The notes below the pieces were generated by a model. It worked only from the letters and a program-made list of their open reading frames with translations, searched no databases and had not been told where the DNA came from. A stretch of 64,000 bases of DNA from Cyclobacterium amurskyense (lineage in GTDB: Bacteria; Bacteroidota; Bacteroidia; Cytophagales; Cyclobacteriaceae), in the NCBI RefSeq assembly GCF_001050135.1, contig NZ_CP012040.1:1178001-1242000 (forward strand). The letters run 5' to 3'. Positions 45,670 through 54,384 of the stretch are shown here, in pieces (the stretch's first letter is position 1; every line of letters begins with the position of its first letter). The position numbers and the translations under genes were made by a program.

Positions 45670-47187
45670 ATGGAATTGATCAATACTTTTATGACCTGGA
45701 TTCTTAAGAATCGAATTGGTCAGATAGAAAAATTTAAAAATAACCCACTTGAAACACAAAGAGAAATTCTTTTCAAGTTAATACATACAGCCAAAAAAAC
45801 TGAGTTTGGGAAAAAGTACAATTTCGAGAAAATCTCTGCTTACGAGGACTACAATCAATGGGTGCCAGTACACGACTATGAAGCACTAAAGCCTTATATT
45901 GAACAAACCATGAAAGGCCAGCAAAACGTAATTTGGCCAACGCCTATCCATTGGTTTTCGAAATCATCTGGAACTACTTCCTCACGAAGTAAATTTATTC
46001 CTGTCTCTCCTGAAAGCCTTGAAGACTGTCATTTCAAGGGTGGTAAAGACATGCTTTCTCTGTATATCAATAATTATCCCGACACTAAATTATTTACAGG
46101 TAAAAGCCTTACTATTGGAGGAAGCCTCCAAACCAATAATCTTGACTACAATGACAATAGCTTTTCAGGGGATATTTCTGCTGTCATCATGAGAAATCTC
46201 CCAAAATGGGCGCAGATGGCTCGAACACCGAGTCTTGAAGTTGCTTTGATGAGTGAATGGGAGAAAAAAATAGACAAGATGGCCGATGAGACGCTAAAAG
46301 AAAACGTAACAAGTCTCACAGGTGTACCTACCTGGACGCTGGTATTGATTAAAAAGGTACTGGAAAAGACCAATAGTAAAAACATTTTAGAAATTTGGCC
46401 AAACCTAGAAGTATTCTTTCATGGTGCTGTAGCTTTCGGACCTTATAAAAATATTTTTGAAAGTCTTATCCCTTCTCCGAACATGCATTATATGGAAACC
46501 TATAATGCCTCTGAGGGATTCTTTGGAATCAAAGATCAAAAAGATTCAGATGAACTGCTTTTAATGCTTGATTATGGCATTTTTTATGAATTCATCCCGA
46601 TGGAGGATATAGAAAGGAAACATCCCAATATAATCCCCTTGGACAAAGTGGAAAAAGGTAAAAATTACGCAATATTGATTTCTACCAACGCAGGGCTTTG
46701 GAGGTATAAGATAGGTGACACAGTAAAATTCACCTCCACAGACCCTTATAGAATTAAAATTTCCGGTAGGACTAAACATTTCATCAACGCTTTTGGAGAA
46801 GAGTTAATCGTGGAAAATGCTGAAAAGGCCATGGAAATCACATGCAAAGCAACGGGTTCCACCATCAGCAATTTTACTGCAGCACCAGTATACTTTGATA
46901 AAAACCATGAACAAGGTACCCATGAATGGGTGATTGAGTTTGTAAAATTTCCTAAAGATAAAGATGAATTTCTACATAGGTTAGATCAGGAATTAAGAAA
47001 TGTCAATTCAGATTATGAAGCAAAGCGATACAAGGACATGGTTCTAAAACTACCTATCCTTCATTTTGCCTCGGAAGGGATATTTGAAAAATGGCTCAAA
47101 TCAAAAGGACGTTTAGGTGGTCAAAATAAGGTCCCCAGACTTTCCAACAACAGGGAATACATCGAAGAGGTTTTAAAGCTTTTGTAA
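45670..47187 (+). CDS. GH3 auxin-responsive-promoter family protein (acyl-adenylate ligase-like)
   Basis: A 505-residue member of the GH3 branch of the ANL adenylating superfamily. The ATP-binding loop SKSSGTTSSRSKFIPVS (about residues 97-113) and the adenylate-contact motifs YNASEGFFGI and GLWRYKIGDTV are present. Plant relatives conjugate amino acids to acyl hormones; the bacterial substrates are unknown. It probably shares a transcript with lptB (19-bp gap). The candidate replication origin lies directly downstream. Confidence 0.9.
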   Translation: MELINTFMTWILKNRIGQIEKFKNNPLETQREILFKLIHTAKKTEFGKKYNFEKISAYEDYNQWVPVHDYEALKPYIEQTMKGQQNVIWPTPIHWFSKSSGTTSSRSKFIPVSPESLEDCHFKGGKDMLSLYINNYPDTKLFTGKSLTIGGSLQTNNLDYNDNSFSGDISAVIMRNLPKWAQMARTPSLEVALMSEWEKKIDKMADETLKENVTSLTGVPTWTLVLIKKVLEKTNSKNILEIWPNLEVFFHGAVAFGPYKNIFESLIPSPNMHYMETYNASEGFFGIKDQKDSDELLLMLDYGIFYEFIPMEDIERKHPNIIPLDKVEKGKNYAILISTNAGLWRYKIGDTVKFTSTDPYRIKISGRTKHFINAFGEELIVENAEKAMEITCKATGSTISNFTAAPVYFDKNHEQGTHEWVIEFVKFPKDKDEFLHRLDQELRNVNSDYEAKRYKDMVLKLPILHFASEGIFEKWLKSKGRLGGQNKVPRLSNNREYIEEVLKLL

Positions 47188-47715
47188 AATCTCTATCCAT
47201 ATTTCAGTCTTATTTCCCGCTGCTTTTTTGTATTGAAATCTCATGTAAATCAGAATCAAACAATCCCATTTACTTAGGCATAAATTTAACCCGAACCATT
47301 AAATGAGTATTGGATTAAATGATGAATTCACTTTAAAATCAGTCTTTGGATTGCAATACATGTAGTAAATCAAATCACTTCCAAGCCAAACCAAAGAAGA
47401 TTCTAATCCGAGGCCAAAATGGAGTTGAAAACAAATGCTGTTCCGGTATCAAATTAAGCTGAATCAAGGTTAAAAATAGCCTATTTTAAACGCATTTGAG
47501 GAATGAAAAAAACAAGAAATATTTATCCACATTTAACAACAATTATCCACACCCAGACTAAAACAACACTTAAAATATTGTAGGTCAATTACTTACACCG
47601 TAAAATAAAACTGTCAAATTGTGGAAAACTTGAAAAAATAATATTTTTTATAAATTAATCTAAGGCCCAAAGGTGGATAACCCTAAGATCAGAATTATAT
47701 TCCAAATCTAATGAA
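47188..47715. other. Intergenic region; candidate chromosomal origin (oriC)
   Basis: About 530 bp without a gene. Two perfect DnaA boxes TTATCCACA lie in the same direction at 47523-47531 and 47543-47551. Two one-mismatch boxes lie in the opposite direction at 47620-47628 (TGTGGAAAA) and 47672-47680 (GGTGGATAA). Between the last two is an almost pure A/T run (about 47631-47660) that could be the unwinding element. The left 300 bp shows nothing specific. Whole-window gene orientation also changes broadly around 40-47 kb. Confidence 0.65.
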
Positions 47716-48519
47716 TTACTCCTTACTTTTTGCAGCTTCCCAATAGGCATCCATCTCCTCCAAACTCATTTCAGACAATGTTTTACCTGAAGATTTTGCT
47801 TCATTTTCAAGGTATTGAAACCTATAGATAAATTTCCTATTGGTCTTTTCCAATGCCTCTTCAGGATTGACACCTATAAACCTGGAATAGTTGATTAAGG
47901 AAAACATCAAATCACCGAATTCCTTGGTTGCTTCCTCTTTATTAACAGGCAGTTCTCCACTGGCATCAAAATTTTCACGAAACTCCGCAAGCTCTTCTTC
48001 CACTTTTTCCCAAACCTGGTGTTTTTCCTCCCAATCGAAACCAACACCTCTTGCCTTTTCTTGAATACGCATCGCTTTAATCAATGCAGGCAAGGACTTG
48101 GGAACTCCTCCAAGCACACTTGTATTGCCTTTTTCTTTAAGCTTAATCTTTTCCCAGTTTTGCTTGACTTCCTCCTCATTATCCACCGCCGTATCACCAT
48201 AAATATGAGGATGCCTTCTAATTAATTTATTATTAAGTTGCTCAATCACCTTAGCGATATCAAAGGCGTTTTTTTCATCTCCTATACGTGCATAGAAAAC
48301 TATATGCAATAAAATATCACCAAGCTCTTTACTTATTTCGTCGAGGTCATTGTCCATTATGGCATCCGATAGCTCAAAGGTTTCTTCTATGGTCAAGTGC
48401 CTTAAACTCTCAATGGTTTGTTTTTTATCCCAAGGGCATTTTTCACGGAGTTCATCCATGATGGTCAGTAGTTGATCAAAAGCCGCTAACTGCTTTTTCC
48501 TTTTTTCTGGATTAATCAT
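47716..48519 (-). CDS. mazG: Nucleoside triphosphate pyrophosphohydrolase MazG
   Basis: House-cleaning enzyme hydrolysing NTPs to NMP and PPi. The 267-residue chain has two tandem MazG domains. The first carries LREKCPWDKKQT and the EETFELSDAI/ELGDILLH metal-binding helices; the second carries GFDWEEKHQVWEKVEEELAEF and EFGDLMFSLINY. The acidic ExxE/ExxD metal ligands are present in both. It is a single minus-strand gene among plus-strand genes, next to the candidate origin. Confidence 0.95.
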   Translation of the reverse strand: MINPEKRKKQLAAFDQLLTIMDELREKCPWDKKQTIESLRHLTIEETFELSDAIMDNDLDEISKELGDILLHIVFYARIGDEKNAFDIAKVIEQLNNKLIRRHPHIYGDTAVDNEEEVKQNWEKIKLKEKGNTSVLGGVPKSLPALIKAMRIQEKARGVGFDWEEKHQVWEKVEEELAEFRENFDASGELPVNKEEATKEFGDLMFSLINYSRFIGVNPEEALEKTNRKFIYRFQYLENEAKSSGKTLSEMSLEEMDAYWEAAKSKE

Positions 48520-48593
48520 AAAAAGAGAGGAAACTTATAAATCGGTATGAACGTTTTGAAAGTAATACGTAAATTTGCAGAAATAAAATTGAT

Positions 48594-48824
48594 ATGACAA
48601 CTGTATATTTAACATTGGCATTTGTGGCATTATTTTTCATTTTGATGTCTGTTAGGTTAATTTTCCTAAAAAACGGACAATTCAAAGGAACATGCGCATC
48701 TCAAAACCCTTACCTAAATAAGGATGGCGGAACTTGTGGCTACTGTGGAAAAAAAGTAGATGAGACAAGTTCTTGCGGCAATCCCGATAATGAGGTTGAC
48801 AAGGTGATGGCAAAATTCAAATAA
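48594..48824 (+). CDS. Small membrane protein with conserved cysteines (NqrM-like)
   Basis: 76 residues: one N-terminal membrane helix (about 5-25), then a short soluble tail with four Cys in FKGTCASQNP, GTCGYCGKKV and SSCG. The helix followed by F-K-G-T/S-C resembles NqrM (DUF539), the iron-delivery factor for Na+-NQR maturation. The match is short and the Na+-NQR operon is not in the window, so this is a suggestion only. It looks like a real gene from its composition and its place before glmM. Confidence 0.7.
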   Translation: MTTVYLTLAFVALFFILMSVRLIFLKNGQFKGTCASQNPYLNKDGGTCGYCGKKVDETSSCGNPDNEVDKVMAKFK

Positions 48825-48881
48825 AAACGAACTAGCACCATCCAAACACTAATTTTTATAACCCTCCATTAAATTCTTTAA

Positions 48882-50270
48882 ATGGCATTAATTAAATCGA
48901 TTTCCGGTATTAGAGGAACTATAGGCGGAAAACCTGGAGAAGGTCTTTCTCCTTTGGACATAGTAAAATTTTCAGCAGCCTATGGAGCATGGGTTTTAGA
49001 GAACTCACCAAATAAAAAAATCATACTTGGTAGAGATGCACGTATCTCTGGTCAGATGGTTTCCCAGTTGGTAGCCAGCACACTTCAAGGACTAGGTCTT
49101 CATGTAATAGATCTAGGACTTAGTACAACACCTACGGTGGAGTTAGCTGTGCCTAAAGAAAATGCTGGTGGTGGTATCATCATCACGGCAAGCCATAATC
49201 CAATTCAATGGAATGCGCTAAAACTACTAAACGCTCAAGGAGAATTTATTTCAGATAGTGAAGGAAAAGAGGTTCTTGACAAAGCTGAAAAAGAGGATTT
49301 CACTTTCGCTGAAGTGCGCAAATTAGGAAGCTACACCCAAAGAGAAGATTACCTTGACATTCACATTCAACATGTGCTTGACTTGGCTCTTGTCGACAAA
49401 GAAGCCATTGCGGCTAGGAAATTCAAAGTGGTCATTGATTGTGTCAACTCTTCCGGAGGCATTGTAGTCCCCAAATTGCTTACTGCCTTAGGAGTTGAAG
49501 TCATTGAGGAAATGTATTGTGAACCTAATGGTGATTTCCCTCATAACCCTGAACCATTACCTGAACACCTTCGAGACATTTCCTTAAAATTGGAAAATGG
49601 TAATTTTGATCTTGGGATAGTAGTTGACCCAGATGTGGATAGGCTAGCATTTTTAAATGAAGATGGAAGCTTCTTTGGTGAAGAATACACCTTGGTAGCA
49701 GTAGCTGATTATGTGCTTTCCAACCAGAATGGGAATACGGTATCAAATCTTAGCTCCACCAGGGCTTTACGAGACGTTACCGAAAGACATGGAGGAGAAT
49801 ACCATGCTGCAGCTGTGGGTGAAGTAAATGTAGTTACTCAAATGAAAGCCACGAATGCAATTATTGGTGGAGAAGGCAATGGTGGCGTGATCTATCCAGA
49901 GTCTCATTATGGTAGAGATGCATTAGTAGGTATAGGATTATTCCTAACCCACTTGGCTAAATTCGGAAAATCTGCCAGTAGATTGAGAGCTACCTACCCA
50001 GGCTATTTTATCTCTAAGAACAAAATCGAGCTTACTCCTTCCATCAATGTGGACAGCATTCTCGACAAAATCCAACGCAAGTACCAAAAATACCCTATCA
50101 ATACAATTGATGGGGTGAAAATAGAATTTGAGAAAGAGTGGGTTCACCTTAGAAAATCAAATACTGAACCAATCATTCGTATTTATTCCGAATCAGGAAC
50201 TGCTGCTACGGCTGATCATTTGGCGAATAAAATTATTTTGGACATCAAAGAGATAATTTCAGAAAAATAA
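48882..50270 (+). CDS. glmM: Phosphoglucosamine mutase
   Basis: Makes glucosamine-1-phosphate for UDP-GlcNAc and so for peptidoglycan and LPS. 462 residues of the alpha-D-phosphohexomutase family. The phosphoserine is S104 in ITASHNPIQWN, the metal loop is VVDPDVDRL, and sugar-binding GEGNGGVIYP and the C-terminal phosphate-binding RKSNTEPIIRIYSE are present. Phosphomannomutase activity cannot be excluded, but the motif set and length fit GlmM-type enzymes of Bacteroidota. It is followed by the cysteine desulfurase gene after 24 bp. Confidence 0.9.
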   Translation: MALIKSISGIRGTIGGKPGEGLSPLDIVKFSAAYGAWVLENSPNKKIILGRDARISGQMVSQLVASTLQGLGLHVIDLGLSTTPTVELAVPKENAGGGIIITASHNPIQWNALKLLNAQGEFISDSEGKEVLDKAEKEDFTFAEVRKLGSYTQREDYLDIHIQHVLDLALVDKEAIAARKFKVVIDCVNSSGGIVVPKLLTALGVEVIEEMYCEPNGDFPHNPEPLPEHLRDISLKLENGNFDLGIVVDPDVDRLAFLNEDGSFFGEEYTLVAVADYVLSNQNGNTVSNLSSTRALRDVTERHGGEYHAAAVGEVNVVTQMKATNAIIGGEGNGGVIYPESHYGRDALVGIGLFLTHLAKFGKSASRLRATYPGYFISKNKIELTPSINVDSILDKIQRKYQKYPINTIDGVKIEFEKEWVHLRKSNTEPIIRIYSESGTAATADHLANKIILDIKEIISEK

Positions 50271-50294
50271 TCTGAGATTATTCAATTTTATACC

Positions 50295-51443
50295 ATGAGC
50301 GATTTGGCTTCCATTTACCTTGACAATGCAGCAACTACTCCTATGGATGAGAAAGTGCTGGAAGTAATGTTGCCTTATTATAAAAATAATTATGGGAATC
50401 CTTCTTCCGTTCATAGTCATGGCAGAAACGCAAGAGAAGCTTTAGAGAAAGCAAGAAAGAAAATCGCTAGTCTGCTTAATGCCAGCCCTGGAGAAATTGT
50501 TTTCACATCCGGAGGAACTGAGGCTGATAACATGGCTATATGTGGTGCTATTTCTACTTTTGGTATAGAACATATCATCACCTCTCCTTTGGAGCATCAT
50601 GCAGTATTGCATGTGGCAGAGCAGGTGGCAAAAGAAAAAAACATCCGATTAAGTTTACTTGAATGCGATGCTGAGGGCAATCTAAATTTAGATCAACTTG
50701 CCTTATTGTTAGAAAAAGAACCTAACAGCTTGGTCAGCCTTATGCATGGCAATAATGAAATAGGAAACCTTAATGATATTGAAAGAATAGCTGCCTTGTG
50801 TAACAAGCATGGCAGCTATTTTCATTCAGACACGGTTCAGACAATGGGGCATTATCCCATTGACCTGAAATCCCTCCCCATTCATGCCCTTTCAGGTTCT
50901 GCTCATAAGTTTCATGGCCCAAAAGGTGTAGGATTTATTTATATCAATAAAAATAAAAAGATAAACCCATTGATTTTGGGTGGAGGTCAAGAAAGAAACA
51001 ATAGAGGTGGCACTGAAAATATTGCTGGTATTATTGCCATGGCCAAAGCACTTGAACTGGCCTACAATAATCAGGCATCACATGCTCAGGAAATACTGCA
51101 ATTAAAAGTTTACTTTAAAGAGAAAATAGAGAAGGCCATCCCAGGAGTTACTTTCAATGGATTGTCTGGAAACTTGGATAAAAGCCTTTACACTGTACTT
51201 AATGTTAGTTTTCCGCCTTCCGAAAACAATCAAGGCATGTTGTTGTTTCACCTTGATTTAGAAGGGATTTCCGTCTCAGGAGGATCAGCCTGTTCCAGTG
51301 GAGCTCGCCTAGGTTCACATGTACTTAATGCCCTTCAAACAGATCCGAGTAGGGAGAATGTCAGGTTTTCATTCAGCAGGTTTAACAACAAAGCTGAAAT
51401 AGACCATGTTGTAAAAACCCTAGCGGGATTGTACCAAGCATAG
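50295..51443 (+). CDS. Cysteine desulfurase (NifS/IscS-type)
   Basis: PLP enzyme releasing sulfur from L-cysteine for Fe-S clusters and thiolation. 382 residues: cofactor Lys K205 in SGSAHKFHGPKG, catalytic C333 in SGGSACSSGARLGS, plus TSGGTEADNMAI. The short SSGA loop after the cysteine, without a SufS-type insertion, places it in the IscS/NifS class. No iscU or other assembly gene is adjacent; probable co-transcription with glmM is the only context. Confidence 0.94.
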   Translation: MSDLASIYLDNAATTPMDEKVLEVMLPYYKNNYGNPSSVHSHGRNAREALEKARKKIASLLNASPGEIVFTSGGTEADNMAICGAISTFGIEHIITSPLEHHAVLHVAEQVAKEKNIRLSLLECDAEGNLNLDQLALLLEKEPNSLVSLMHGNNEIGNLNDIERIAALCNKHGSYFHSDTVQTMGHYPIDLKSLPIHALSGSAHKFHGPKGVGFIYINKNKKINPLILGGGQERNNRGGTENIAGIIAMAKALELAYNNQASHAQEILQLKVYFKEKIEKAIPGVTFNGLSGNLDKSLYTVLNVSFPPSENNQGMLLFHLDLEGISVSGGSACSSGARLGSHVLNALQTDPSRENVRFSFSRFNNKAEIDHVVKTLAGLYQA

Positions 51444-51454
51444 AAGCCATCCTA

Positions 51455-52408
51455 TTAAAATGGCAACTTTGACAAATCTACATTTCCACCAGATAAAATT
51501 ACACCTACTTTCTTTCCTTCAAATAAGCTTTTGTTTTTTAATACAATAGCCAAAGACACCGCACTACTCGGTTCTATCACAATTTTCATCCGTTCATAGA
51601 TTATTCGCATGGCAGCAATGATCTGAGAATCATCTACCGTTAAGATATCTTCTACTTTGTTGGAGATTATATCAAAATTAATCTCACCTAATGAAGTCAA
51701 AAGGCCATCCGCAATGCTGTTAGGTTTTTCTATAGGAATCCAATATCCTGCAACAAAAGATCTTCTAGCATCATCAGCCCCTTCAGGTTCTGCACCAATC
51801 ACCTTTGTATGTGGAGAATAAAACCCTGTTGCCAATGCTGTACCTGCCAGCAATCCACCTCCCCCCACAGGCGCTATCAATACATCAAGTGAATAACCCG
51901 CATCAAAAAGCTCTAAAGCGCAGGTCGCTTGTCCCTCAATAACATCGAGATGATTATAAGGAGGAATAAATGTTGCACCATACTTGTCCACTACATTCTT
52001 CAAACCCTGTTCTCTGGCAAGTAGATTCGGCTCACATTCAATTATTATTCCCCCATATCCTTTCACCGCCCTCTTCTTCACATCAGGAGCATTGGCGGGC
52101 ATCACTATATAGGCAGGTATTCTGGCCACCTTGGCCGCACGAGCGAGTGCAGCGGCATGGTTACCGGAAGAATGAGTAGCTACTCCTTTCGCCCTTTCCT
52201 CCTTGGACAATTTGAGAACGGCATTGGCGGCACCTCTTGCTTTAAAAGCTCCAACTTTCTGAAAGTTCTCACACTTAAAAAACAATTCACAACCTGCCAA
52301 CTCATTAATAGCTTCAGAATGTAACACTGGCGTACGATGGACCAAATGGTCTATTCTTTCTCTTGCCTCTCTTATACTTTGAGAGGATATATTTGGGTGA
52401 GTCTTCAT
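51455..52408 (-). CDS. Threonine/serine dehydratase-family PLP enzyme
   Basis: A fold-type II PLP enzyme, 317 residues from ATG 52408 (MKTHPNISSQ); the frame is open to 52471 but those 21 residues are not family-like. The cofactor lysine is in KVGAFKARGAAN, the phosphate loop is PVGGGGLLAG, and the C-terminal cofactor contact is LSGGNVDL. There is no C-terminal ACT domain, so it is the catabolic (TdcB) or serine-racemase type rather than feedback-regulated IlvA. Close to alanine racemase and peptidase genes but on the opposite strand. Confidence 0.86.
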   Translation of the reverse strand: MKTHPNISSQSIREARERIDHLVHRTPVLHSEAINELAGCELFFKCENFQKVGAFKARGAANAVLKLSKEERAKGVATHSSGNHAAALARAAKVARIPAYIVMPANAPDVKKRAVKGYGGIIIECEPNLLAREQGLKNVVDKYGATFIPPYNHLDVIEGQATCALELFDAGYSLDVLIAPVGGGGLLAGTALATGFYSPHTKVIGAEPEGADDARRSFVAGYWIPIEKPNSIADGLLTSLGEINFDIISNKVEDILTVDDSQIIAAMRIIYERMKIVIEPSSAVSLAIVLKNKSLFEGKKVGVILSGGNVDLSKLPF

Positions 52409-52559
52409 ATTCCAAAATTGCATATTATCTATACAATAGGCAATTAAATTTGAATGATTCCCCATTGGCAAGAAAAATGAAAGCTACCCTTTTGCAACAG
52501 ACTAAATTTCCTATATTGAAAATTATTTTCAAATTATCCATATAATCTATTAAAGCAGT

Positions 52560-53240
52560 ATGTCAATCAAATATCAGGAATTTCACCCCATAATGGGAGA
52601 AAATCTGAATGATAGCAATACCATTTTGATGGACATGAGTGAAAAAAACCCAGATCTTAAGAAAATAGACCTGCTAGACACCATTGTTTTTGAGGAATAC
52701 ATCAACAAACTATTAAAGCAAAGTAGCAAAAGATTTGGAATAGGAGGATATCTAGAACAGCGAAACATTTACCGGAGGAGCACAGTTTTTAAAGAAAACT
52801 CTGATTCAAAATTTCGAAATATCCACTTAGGAATAGATATTTGGTCCTATACAAATAGCCAAGTGTATTGTCCTTTTGATGGAGTAGTTCATAGTTTTCA
52901 GGACAATAAAGGTTTTGGCAACTATGGTCCAACTATCATACTGGAACATTTCTGGCAGGGGGAAACCATCTACAGTCTTTACGGCCATCTAAGTACAAAG
53001 GACTTAAAAAGTTTAAGCGTTGGCCAATCAATCCTTAAAGGTGAAAATATTGGACATCTAGGATCTCCCATAGAAAATGGTAACTGGCCTCCCCACTTGC
53101 ACTTTCAAATGATCCGAAATCTAGAAAACAAACAAGGTGATTACCCAGGGGTATGTTCATCTTCAGAGAAAGAAAAATACAAAGAAAATTGCCCAAACCC
53201 TGCCTCTTGGCTTGGAATCCCAGCCAATGTTATTTATTGA
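52560..53240 (+). CDS. M23-family (LytM) peptidase
   Basis: 226 residues with a zinc-peptidase core at about 95-200. Metal ligands: HLGIDIW (HxxxD) and the HLHF motif in PPHLHFQM; YSLYGHLS carries the further catalytic His. Such enzymes cut peptide cross-links in peptidoglycan. No signal peptide is visible, which is unusual for a wall hydrolase; the first 90 residues are of unknown function. It begins a plus-strand run with the M20 amidohydrolase and alanine racemase (9 and 4 bp gaps). Confidence 0.88.
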   Translation: MSIKYQEFHPIMGENLNDSNTILMDMSEKNPDLKKIDLLDTIVFEEYINKLLKQSSKRFGIGGYLEQRNIYRRSTVFKENSDSKFRNIHLGIDIWSYTNSQVYCPFDGVVHSFQDNKGFGNYGPTIILEHFWQGETIYSLYGHLSTKDLKSLSVGQSILKGENIGHLGSPIENGNWPPHLHFQMIRNLENKQGDYPGVCSSSEKEKYKENCPNPASWLGIPANVIY

Positions 53241-53249
53241 AAAATTGAA

Positions 53250-54380
53250 ATGAGTTCTATTATTAAGGAAATAAGTATTTTGCGTAAAGAGCTTCACCAG
53301 TCACCTGAGGTTTCTGGAAATGAACAAAAAACTTCCAAAAAAATCCGGTCGTTTTTTGAAAATTTATCACCAGATGAAATCGTAGATGATTTGGGGATAA
53401 ATGGTTTAGCTATTGTCTTCAAAGGCAAAGAAGATGGGCCATCGACATTATTCAGGGCTGAACTTGATGCCTTGCCTATCTTAGAAAACAGCAAATTACC
53501 ATATAAAAGTAAAAGTGAAGGTGTAGCCCATTCCTGCGGACATGATGGACACATGGCCATTCTTGCCGGAATAGGATTAAAAATAGCGAGTCAAAGACCA
53601 AAAAAAGGGAAGGTAATTCTGTTGTTTCAACCATCGGAAGAAACTGGAGAAGGCGCTAAACAGGTATTAGAATCCCCTAATTTCCAAAAGGTCAAACCTG
53701 ACTTTTCCTTTGCTTTGCACAACTTACCAGGCTACCCGCTTGGACAGGTTATATTAAAAAAAGGCGCGTTTACCGCCGCCTCAAAAGGCATGATTATAGA
53801 ATTAAAAGGAAGAACAAGTCATGCAGCCCATCCTGAAAATGCAATAAGTCCAGCCAATGCCATGTGTCAATTGATCTCAGGCTTACAAAAATTGCCAGAG
53901 CAAATTAATTCTTTTTCCTTGGTAACTGTAATCCATGCTCAACTTGGAGAAGTAGCCTTTGGCACCACTCCAGGGGCTGCCACGGTCATGGCTACTCTCC
54001 GGACATTCGACAATGCTGTTATGGACACATTAACCGAAAGCGCAATCACTTTATCTAAAAAGGTCTCTACCGAGCATGGTTTGGAATTGATTACTAGTTT
54101 TAGGGAAGAATTTCAAGCTGTAGAAAATGACAGTGAGGCTTGTGATATAGTAGAAGATGCAGCGGATCAATTGTCCCTTAACAAAAACACTGTCCCTACT
54201 CCCTTTCGATGGTCCGAAGATTTCGGTAACTTATCAAGTGGGACCAAAAGCATGCTCTTCGGTATAGGTTCAGGAGAGAATCATCCTCAATTGCATGAAA
54301 ACAGTTATGATTTTCCAGATGAGCTATTGCCCATTGGTGTTGATTTGTTCAATAAGATTATAAAAAAACTAAACCACTAA
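53250..54380 (+). CDS. M20-family amidohydrolase
   Basis: 376-residue cytoplasmic metallo-amidohydrolase (IAA-amino acid/hippurate hydrolase group of M20D). Metal-binding elements: RAELDALPI, HSCGHDGHMAIL (HCGHD-like site) and FQPSEETGEGA with catalytic Glu. The dimerisation domain lies at about 180-290. Substrate in the family is an N-acyl amino acid or peptide-like amide. Spacing of 9 bp before and 4 bp after shows it is co-transcribed with the M23 peptidase and alanine racemase genes. Confidence 0.9.
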   Translation: MSSIIKEISILRKELHQSPEVSGNEQKTSKKIRSFFENLSPDEIVDDLGINGLAIVFKGKEDGPSTLFRAELDALPILENSKLPYKSKSEGVAHSCGHDGHMAILAGIGLKIASQRPKKGKVILLFQPSEETGEGAKQVLESPNFQKVKPDFSFALHNLPGYPLGQVILKKGAFTAASKGMIIELKGRTSHAAHPENAISPANAMCQLISGLQKLPEQINSFSLVTVIHAQLGEVAFGTTPGAATVMATLRTFDNAVMDTLTESAITLSKKVSTEHGLELITSFREEFQAVENDSEACDIVEDAADQLSLNKNTVPTPFRWSEDFGNLSSGTKSMLFGIGSGENHPQLHENSYDFPDELLPIGVDLFNKIIKKLNH

Positions 54381-54384
54381 AAAG

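Noticed and set aside
48179..48187. Additional DnaA box TTATCCACC
   Set aside because: A single one-mismatch match inside mazG coding sequence; likely chance.
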